A stretch of DNA of 27,500 nt, taken from contig RPFO01000709.1 of assembly GCA_009746045.1 (NCBI GenBank), forward strand, positions 1-27,500. The letters run 5' to 3'. Source of the stretch: Mesostigma viride (taxonomy: Eukaryota; Streptophyta; Mesostigmatophyceae; Mesostigmatales; Mesostigmataceae). The notes under the pieces were generated by a model. That model made no database searches and was not told where the DNA came from. It saw only the letters and a program-made list of their open reading frames with translations. Shown here one piece after another: positions 1-6,740 of this stretch. How positions within the stretch are numbered: position 1 is the first letter of the stretch; each line of letters starts with the position of its first letter. The position numbers and the translations under genes are program-made.

Positions 1-780
1 TCCACATACTGCACACGGCCTCGCAGCGAAGCCTGTAAGAGCGAGGAAAGTCGGGACACAACACCGGAGGGAGAAGGACAGAATATGGCACGCGTGAAGC
101 CGACGGACACATGAGAACAACACATAATTAATTAATGCCGGCTTTTAGTACTCGTGGTAGACGTCAGGTATTTGATCGTGTTGTTGTGGCGAGGTGGTCT
201 GAAGTGTGAAGCCAAAATTAAAAGTTCAGATTATTGCCAGTTTCGACAACTCACCGGTCGTCAAGGGAAAGATGGGACAAAATCAGCATGGACACGTGAA
301 CAGGAAGGATGTCGGACCCAAGGTCGGCCAGTCAAATAACGGTACTATGTTGGACGTGCCCGCTTGCAGCTGGCGGCCGCGGGTAAGCTGCTGCATGCCC
401 GGCGGGGCATTGTGCGAGATAGACGGCATCGCAGTTACTGTGCACCTGCGCAGAGTTAAGCTTCACAAGCACGCCGTGCAGCCAGTGTAATTGCTCGTTT
501 GTTTACGCAGTTGCCGGCCCCGGCCCGCATTGACAATTGCAATGTACCGAGCGCGCGTACAGCAAGTACGTACAGAACGCGCGGTCTAACTGCATGCTGC
601 TGAGCGCCAATGTGAAGGGCTGCAGGCAGCTGTAAAGGCCGCTTGCTTAATCTTAGATACATGCGGCATTTCAAGTCCTAGAAATGGAGGTTATCATACC
701 CTTGCAGTAACAATCGTCATCATCAATGTCGGAAAGTCGGATCGCCCTCGAGCGCGCGCGCACGTGCTGGCAGCGCTCCA
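1..780. other. No gene recognised
   Basis: Only short ORFs without recognisable domains are present on either strand. There is a GC-alternating stretch around 747-762 (CGAGCGCGCGCGCACGTG) and a short TTAATTAA-type microsatellite near 126-137. I see no convincing RNA gene, promoter or repeat pair in this stretch. Confidence 0.5.
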
Positions 781-794
781 GTAAATTCAGAAGC

Positions 795-893
795 CGGGTC
801 AACAGATTTCGGGGAAATGGGTATATTTTATTAGCCAATTATGCGGGTCAACAGATTTTCGGGGAAATGGGTATATTTTATTAGCCAATTATG
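795..893. repeat. Tandem duplication, ~49-bp unit, of a dispersed repeat
   Basis: Two head-to-tail copies read CGGGTCAACAGATTT, then GGGGAAATGGGTATATTTTATTAGCCAATTATG; the second has one extra T. A shortened third start (GCGGGTCAACAGATTCGG) lies at 978-996. A diverged copy of the unit and of the sequence following it lies at 16184-16285, and a weaker one at 1470-1520, so this is a dispersed repeat family. No ORF or family identity is recognised. Confidence 0.8.
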
Positions 894-1094
894 GACCAAA
901 GAGGTGAGAGGGGAAATGAGTATCAGCGAATCCTAATAAAGGTGGGCACACACACGTGTGGCGGTGACAGGTGAAAGGCGGGTCAACAGATTCGGTATTT
1001 GCGATGCCGGGTCCGACCAATCCATTATCCAGGGCTCGAAACCTCAGTGGTTATTACTATGATTCGTTTCTACCATATATCCATATATTCTATG

Positions 1095-1739
1095 TTTTTT
1101 TTTTTTTAGACTATATCTGTCAGATTTCGTGTCAGAATATGTATGAAATAGGGCGGATGACCTGGCGGGAAGTGTCCATTCGGTCAATCACTCGGTCAAT
1201 CACTTTTTTTTTTTTTGAGACTACAACAATTTCTGTCAGATTTCGTGTCAGAATATGTATGAAATAGGGCGGATGACCTGGCGGGAAGTGTCCATTCGGT
1301 CAATCACTCGGTCAATCACTTTTTTTTTTTTGAGACTATATATCATGTACTGAACAGTGCACTGAACAGTGAACGAAAAACTCGGAATTAGGAGCTTAAT
1401 TAAGTGATGTCAGCAGCTGTAGCCAAATGGCGGCTGCGTCAGAGATCCCCGCCAATTCCTAATCTTAAATTTCCGGGTAAATGGGTATTTTTATTAACCA
1501 ATGGGGATTTTATTAACCAATTTTTTTTTTTTGAGACGTAATCTGCCTAGCTCACTCTGTCAACACCGTTCCTGTGCGCGAGGTTTTTTTTTTGAGACTA
1601 TAACCGTGGCATTGGCTTCGGTGCTGGACAAGAACGGTACCGCAGGCCATGATTCGTGTCTCCATGATTGCCATCACTCATCAGTCATCACTCATCAGTC
1701 GTCATCGGCCGAGCCGAGTTTTGTTTTTTGAGACTATAT
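1095..1739 (-). repeat. Cluster of six A-tailed ends sharing a TATAGTCTC terminus
   Basis: Six T tracts (about 1095-1107, 1204-1216, 1320-1331, 1521-1532, 1584-1593, 1719-1729) are each followed by GAGACTATA or a close variant (AGACTATA in the first, GAGACTACA in the second, GAGACGTA in the fourth). Read on the minus strand, each is TATAGTCTC followed by an A run, as expected for the 3' ends of target-primed retroposons (SINE or 5'-truncated LINE). Two of the six belong to the 116-bp tandem copies. No pol III boxes or RT domain were identified, so the class is unknown. Confidence 0.5.
1117..1340. repeat. Tandem duplication, 116-bp period
   Basis: The block starting CTGTCAGATTTCGTGTCAG at 1117 recurs at 1233. 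Each copy continues through GGGCGGATGACCTGGCGGG, two CGGTCAATCACT repeats, a T tract and GAGACTA. The copies are almost identical, so the duplication is recent. An internal 11-12-bp duplication (CGGTCAATCACT, twice) sits in each unit. Confidence 0.9.
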
Positions 1740-1760
1740 CGATGTGCACATGTGGTTTGG

Positions 1761-1791
1761 CTAAGCTTAGCCGCCTAGCGGCTAAGCTTAG
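1761..1791. repeat. Perfect inverted repeat, 14-bp arms, 3-nt loop
   Basis: CTAAGCTTAGCCGC at 1761-1774 is followed by CTA and then its exact reverse complement at 1778-1791. Each arm is itself partly palindromic (CTAAGCTTAG). The 31-nt structure is followed by AT-rich DNA. It may be a terminal structure of a small element or a transcript hairpin; no function is assigned. Confidence 0.85.
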
Positions 1792-2197
1792 GTAAGGTTT
1801 ACGAAACATTTCAAACTTTTCATTAAAATTACATTAAAATATTTAAGCGCGACGCACAGCGTCTCCACAGACATTTTTCTACCTACAAAAGTCATACAAT
1901 GTTAATAATGATTCTGGCGCTGTCACAAGGTCCGGCCGGCGACTTGCGCCGGAAATGCGCGGACTATACAAATTCATTTGGCACACGGCCACGTCCAGGC
2001 TGTTTGGGATCATAAAAAGACTTTCCTCACGTGACTTAGTGTTTTCCTGTTGACATCATGCCCATTTAATATTAATGCTGCTGTTACCCTGCTCATGACC
2101 ATGCCCTGAATTCCATTCTTTGGTGACTTAGTGTTTTCTTGTTTAGGGGCTGGCATGCATGCGTTGGTTGACATGCCATGGATGAAAAACGCCAAGA

Positions 2198-2202
2198 AGA
2201 GT
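2198..2202. repeat. Target-site duplication, left copy
   Basis: AGAGT directly abuts the first base of the left LTR. The same five bases directly follow the right LTR at 13580-13584. Five-bp duplications are typical of Ty3/Gypsy integration, and the perfect match defines the element's boundaries. Confidence 0.93.
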
Positions 2203-2869
2203 TGTTACGTCCTGTGCCGGACGGTGCGAAAGATCTAATCTAGTATAAGGTGCAGTTTAATAAGCCGGCATAGCCGCGCATCCGCGTACCGCGATAGCAA
2301 GCAAAGATCGCAGTAAATTGACTAACTGAGCAGCGGTTTATCCTCAGCTAGGCCTTATAGCATGATTAATTAATCTAGCTATATAACACGGCATGTCATG
2401 AGGCAAATGACATCCGGATTAGTGCCCCCTGGTCTGAGAGAGTCGTCAACACTCGTTTCATTAATCATCAAACCAAAGAGAGAGAGTCCATCGTCCACAG
2501 ACCAATTTCACCTAGCTGCGCTACCAAGCTGGCAAGTTGGTGTGCAGGCGCGCCGACATGCGCGCCGATCTTCCAGATACTGCCGTCAAGCCCCAATAGG
2601 TTCTGTATGACGTCTAGGGCCGGCCCGGCCCCTAGAAGATCTCGTACTTCTGGCTAGGCCCAAAATAACTGGTCCGGAACACACAAAGTACCAAATAAAC
2701 ACACAAAGTACCGAACTTAGGACAAATTCCCAAATAAGTCCCGAATTGAGTCCTATAGTCCGGCGGACTATGAAAGCGAGCTATCGAAAGTCCCAAACGA
2801 ATAACAAATGACTTTCGACTTATTTATTGAAGGCATTGTTACGCCCATACAAAGGTCTGGGCCGTAACA
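2203..2869 (-). repeat. 3' LTR (left copy), 667 bp
   Basis: This is a direct repeat of 12907-13579. It begins TGTTACGTCC and ends GGGCCGTAACA, so the termini are TG...CA with a 7-bp inverted match. It contains an 8-bp-arm palindrome at 2755-2771 (ATAGTCCG/CGGACTAT), a GC-rich near-palindrome around 2615-2636 and a duplicated ACACAAAGTACC motif near 2680-2712. It lacks the 6 bp (ATACAT or equivalent) found in the right LTR. Confidence 0.96.
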
Positions 2870-2883
2870 CTCCTGCCTTCCCC
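2870..2883 (-). promoter_or_regulatory. Polypurine tract (plus-strand primer)
   Basis: On the element's sense strand, GGGGAAGGCAGGAG ends exactly at the first base of the 3' LTR (TGTTACGG). A 14-nt, almost all-purine tract in this position is the standard RNase H-resistant primer for second-strand synthesis. It independently fixes the orientation of the element and the LTR edge. Confidence 0.88.
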
Positions 2884-5195
2884 AGGGGACGATAGCTATA
2901 TCGTCCAGGCTTGGGGCGCACGCAACAAGACAATTAACACAAACAAACAAACAAGAAAAAAAAAGAAGCTCTTGCAAGCAAAACAAGCAACACACAAAAG
3001 CGACAATTGCCCAGGCTGGGCAGTCAGCTATAGAGAACAATAGTACAAAATCGGCCATGGGGATACTATGTCCCAACCCCTGTTCGCCAGCGGGTTAGTA
3101 AAGCCAATTCTACCCGGCGTTGCCACACAAGGACAATTCCTTGATAGCCGATGCATGGGATGCTGTCGCCATCCCGTTGCAATCCATGAGGGCAATGTGA
3201 CTGGAAACTCTGGATCTCTGGACTGGAACAGCAGGAACAGGAACCCCCATAATCCTTCCTGGAATCTCCCCCACTTCCCACAAATCCATCAATTAATTTC
3301 CCTCTCACCGCTGCCCTCCCTGGCGACCGCGCTAGTGCAGGGCCGCGGCAGCATATAAAATTCCGCCAGCGACCCGAATCAGAGGCGCACACCAATCAAC
3401 GTCATGCAAGACAATTAACCCAATGGATGGGGTCGACCGATACCAATACTACCGGATGCATGGTTGCAGGCGACGATGCCTATCACAACTGGGATAATAA
3501 TACGCGCGTGGCAGACATGTTGCGCGCGACCATGCACAGTGGCGGGCACGCAACAGTTGGGGTGCGCAACAGTGATCCGCGGGGCGCGCACGCGCCAGCA
3601 TGTGACAGCGTTGTAAACGCCACCGCCGAGCAAAGGCCAAAATATGGCTCACGGCAGTCGTCATCAGCGACTACGGGAGGTGCTCGCGTGCAGAACTGTC
3701 CAATGCGGTCGATGCAGGGAGGACCACCAAGCTGAATCACGTCTTGCCTGTGCGGAGATGCGCGCGCAAGTGCTGAACTCGTCATCCCGTCTGCAAGACT
3801 GTCCATGAGGAGGTCGCGACCCTCACATTCCTCCAATGCTAGGGCCCACCCCTCCCGACCGCGCCTTCCGTTGACGATACTCGTGGAGTACCTGGCGACC
3901 CTGCTCACCAATTTCCTCGAGGATCTTCCCGGGGTTAGCGAGGTGATCCGCATTGTATGCGAGCTGGTATTCGTTCACGTTGGTGCGCGTTTGAGCAGGT
4001 CTACCCACGTCCCGGTGGGCCAGTACGACATGAATGCGGCCAGGTATTGCGGGTGCGTGAACATGATTGTGCCCGCGTTCCAATCAATAACCCCACATCC
4101 ATGCTCCGCAAAGAAACCCCCGCCATGGTCAACACTACGACGCGCACCTGGAGAGCGTTGAAGCGAAAGCCCGGAGCCCTCACAAAGTTGGGCACAACCC
4201 AGTCGAGGAATGCCTCTCCCTCGCACGGAGCATACTTGGGACAGTCAACCTTTCGAGGTTTACCATCTACCATGTATTTTGGCAGCTCCCGCTTGGGGCC
4301 GTAACGCGTACCAGAACCCTCTGGCGTCGATTCTAGGCAGTCCTGGGGTCGCGGGGCCGCCCTCCCTGGGTGCAAGTCGAAGCAGACTAGCTCGCGCATG
4401 GAGCCTCGCTCCACATACGCATGAGTTCCTGCCTCAAAGTGCAGCGGTTGCGGTCGATGATAGTCCGCTGTCGACGGCCACGAACGGCGGTGGTGGGAGT
4501 TCAATGTAGACGGGAACACCCCGAAACTCGCGTAAGGGGCGTACTCGTTGTGGGCCGGGAAACGCGCTGACGTAAGCGCCCACCGTCCATGGCGCCGGTC
4601 GAGCCACCGCCTGTACGATCAAAGACCCCTGCGCGGGAGATATAAAGCCCACCGCTGGTATCGGGCCACGCCTCTCGGTATATGGGCGCGGGACGTCTCC
4701 ACGCGGGCCACCCGCTCGGAGTAAGTTCGCGATTCTCGGCGCGGACTCTGGGAATCCGCGGAGACGCTGCCCGCCGACACCTCGTTCGTACATGCGCGAC
4801 GTCTAACTTCTCGCTGGGCATCCGGTTCCACTTGGGGCGTTTCTGGTTGCGCTCGATATCCTCGGAATCGAGCTTAGTCAGGTCGGTCGAGCCGCCCGTT
4901 CGCCGGGTCGGTCCCGTCCCGACAAGAACCGTCATTCCGCCCGTGCCCTGAGTCCGAATGGTTCGCACGGCATCACCGTCCTGTTGCTGGATCGGTGTCA
5001 CCACAGGTGTGACAGAACCGCCCGTTCGCCGAGTCGGCCCTGCTTGCACATGGCGTTGGGGATGCTTTTCGACCCAATTACCACGATGGTGCGTACACAT
5101 CGACGTGAATAACACAAGTGCCTTCGCGGCATCCTGGCTACACGTGATCAAGCCCGTTGTCATAGCGCCCCCACCACTACTACCTTCGCGGTAGC
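2884..5195 (-). other. Long 3' region between integrase and 3' LTR, with frame-broken coding-like sequence
   Basis: Most chromoviruses have a short 3' untranslated region; here there are 2.3 kb. The sense strand has overlapping open stretches in different frames: 5163-4501 (220 codons from an ATG 33 bp after the integrase stop), 4519-4001, 4226-3975, 4083-3823 and 3953-3483. Where one frame closes, protein-like sequence appears to resume in another (for example the acidic/tryptophan-rich stretch near 4240-4170, then VNEYQLAYNADHLANPGK near 3975-3925, then the Leu/Asp-rich stretch near 3845-3780). The 220-codon frame holds two copies of GPTRRTGGS about 40 residues apart. No family is recognised. 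It could be a decayed third ORF, captured host or foreign gag-like sequence, or chance open frames in GC-rich DNA. Confidence 0.45.
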
Positions 5196-6740
5196 CTAGT
5201 GGAGGGCATGCTTGGCCTTATACTCGCGAAGCAGACGTTCACACCCTTCTAGCTCATTCTCGGTTCGCCACGAATCCTCGTAATCATGCTGAGCAAAACG
5301 CCACCGTACGCGATACTGTCGCTGTCTACCTCTCCCACGCTTGATGTCCCGGTGGTCCACGATCTCGGCCACCTCGTCTTCCTGTTCTCCAGTCTCGGGG
5401 TTGTACTCGACAGGGGCCGGCGGGTTGAGCCGACCTTGGATGGAGTTCTGGTGGTATAACTTGAGCTGGTCTCGATGGAAGTTGGAGGAAGTGTTCCAGG
5501 AGCTCGGGATGTCCACCTTGAACATCACATCTCCAAGCTTCTCCAGAACCTTGTGTGGCCCCAGGAACATAGGACGGAGCTTTGTCTTGAGCTCACCCTC
5601 TACCTTCTCAGAGAAACGTCCTAGGCGGGGGCCTTCCACCAGTACCCAGTCGCCCACCTCGATGGCCGGCGTGCGCGCATCTAGGCGGCCAGCAGTCCTC
5701 GCCATGTAGCGCTCTGCGGCGGCCCGGTAGCCCTTGACCGCACTGTCATGGGCCTGGCGCATCTGGACCAGCAGCCTCTCCACCCCTTCGAGGGTGTCTC
5801 GCCGGACCGACTTTTCAGCTAAGGCTGGGCTTGTGAGAAGGTCAGTCGGCGTGAGCGGATGCCTGCCCGTGTTGAGGAAGAATGGTGTGAAGCCATGAGC
5901 TGCCTGGGGGGCGTTATTCAGGGAGAACTCCACCAAACCCAAGAACTCTTCCCAGTTGCTTCCCACCGCGTCGGTGTAGTGGCGCATGGTCTCTTGCACT
6001 GTGCGGTTCAGCCTCTCCACCAGGTGGGAGGACGAGCTGTGATATGCTGTCCCCAGCGACACCTTGGTGCCCAGGCATTCAAAGAACTCCTGCCAGAAGC
6101 GGGCCGTGAACAGCTTGTCTCGGTCCGATATGAATTGCCGGCTGAGTCCGTGGTACCTGAACACGTGGTGAAGGTATAGCTTAGCGCAAGCCTCGGCCGT
6201 GAGTTCGGCCGGACATGGTGCCAGGTGACACATGCGCGTCAAACGGTCCAGGAAAACCAGAATCATGCTGTTGCCATTCTTGGTCTTCCGGAAGGGGCCA
6301 ACAAAATCCATCATCAGGGAATCCCAAGGGCCCATCGGGTCTGGTAGGGTCTGGGGGACCGCCTGTGAGCCCGTATTGCGGGACTTCATGATCTGACATG
6401 ATGGACACTCGCGCACGTACGTCTCAATGTACTCTCGCATGCCTGGCCAATAGAAGTTCTTTCTGGCCCGTGGCAGCAAGCGGTGGATCCCTTGGTGGCC
6501 ACCGGCGAGAGAGTCATGGAGCTCATGGAGCAGAGCCGCTCGACATAACTCCGGGACGTACAGGCGCCAGCAGTCTGGCCTCACCATGACATAGAGTCGC
6601 CCGTCCTGGAACTTGCACGGGAGCTTGCCCATCTGCTTGGGGTGCGACCTGATTGCCTCTAAGGCCGCGGGCTCCGTGACAGTGAACCGACTAATCAACG
6701 TCTCCAGGACAGAGTGATCGTGTACGTGTCCGCCTCCTCC
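5196..6740 (-). CDS. Integrase with chromodomain (pol, 3' frame)
   Basis: This integrase joins element cDNA to chromosomal DNA. The frame is open from 6740, has no ATG near its start, and lies in the -1 frame relative to the RNase H frame it overlaps by 46 nt; it is therefore the downstream part of pol rather than a separate gene. Numbering from the TTG at 6698 (500 residues): HHCC zinc-binding module H61, H68, C98, C101; catalytic triad D131 (MMDFVGPF), D192 (ISDRDKLF) and E228 (HLVERLNR), with exactly 35 residues between the last two (DD35E). A GPY/F-like module follows at 374-388 (LRPMFLGPHKV), then a chromodomain at about 443-495 with the aromatic and acidic pattern YRVRW...DSW...NELEG. 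Chromodomains of this type bind methylated histone tails in related elements and bias integration. The usual HPQTDGQTE around the catalytic Glu is HSSSSHLVE here, but the acidic residue is kept. Confidence 0.93.
   Translation of the reverse strand, partial: GGGGHVHDHSVLETLISRFTVTEPAALEAIRSHPKQMGKLPCKFQDGRLYVMVRPDCWRLYVPELCRAALLHELHDSLAGGHQGIHRLLPRARKNFYWPGMREYIETYVRECPSCQIMKSRNTGSQAVPQTLPDPMGPWDSLMMDFVGPFRKTKNGNSMILVFLDRLTRMCHLAPCPAELTAEACAKLYLHHVFRYHGLSRQFISDRDKLFTARFWQEFFECLGTKVSLGTAYHSSSSHLVERLNRTVQETMRHYTDAVGSNWEEFLGLVEFSLNNAPQAAHGFTPFFLNTGRHPLTPTDLLTSPALAEKSVRRDTLEGVERLLVQMRQAHDSAVKGYRAAAERYMARTAGRLDARTPAIEVGDWVLVEGPRLGRFSEKVEGELKTKLRPMFLGPHKVLEKLGDVMFKVDIPSSWNTSSNFHRDQLKLYHQNSIQGRLNPPAPVEYNPETGEQEDEVAEIVDHRDIKRGRGRQRQYRVRWRFAQHDYEDSWRTENELEGCERLLREYKAKHALH
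6695..6740 (-). other. RNase H / integrase frame junction (-1), programmed or a 1-nt indel
   Basis: The RNase H frame stops at 6697-6695 and the integrase frame is open from 6740, so moving from one to the other needs a -1 shift inside 46 nt. In nearly all Ty3/Gypsy elements these domains share one frame. No slippery heptamer is visible; the zone contains GAGGAGGAGGCGG. A single-base indel in this copy explains it most simply. The near-identity of the LTRs means such a lesion would be recent or inherited from an active source. Confidence 0.6.

Noticed and set aside
10-75. GAGGAAAGTC motif resembling the 5' conserved region of RNase P RNA
   Set aside because: Only this short word matches; the partner strand and other conserved blocks are not visible, and the surroundings are repeat-rich nuclear DNA.
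2398-2610. ORF inside the LTR, present in both copies
   Set aside because: It is antisense to the element, has no domain, and is duplicated only because the LTR is.
2884-5195. An envelope gene after integrase
   Set aside because: No signal peptide, membrane anchor or Cys pattern of a fusion glycoprotein is visible in the open frames.
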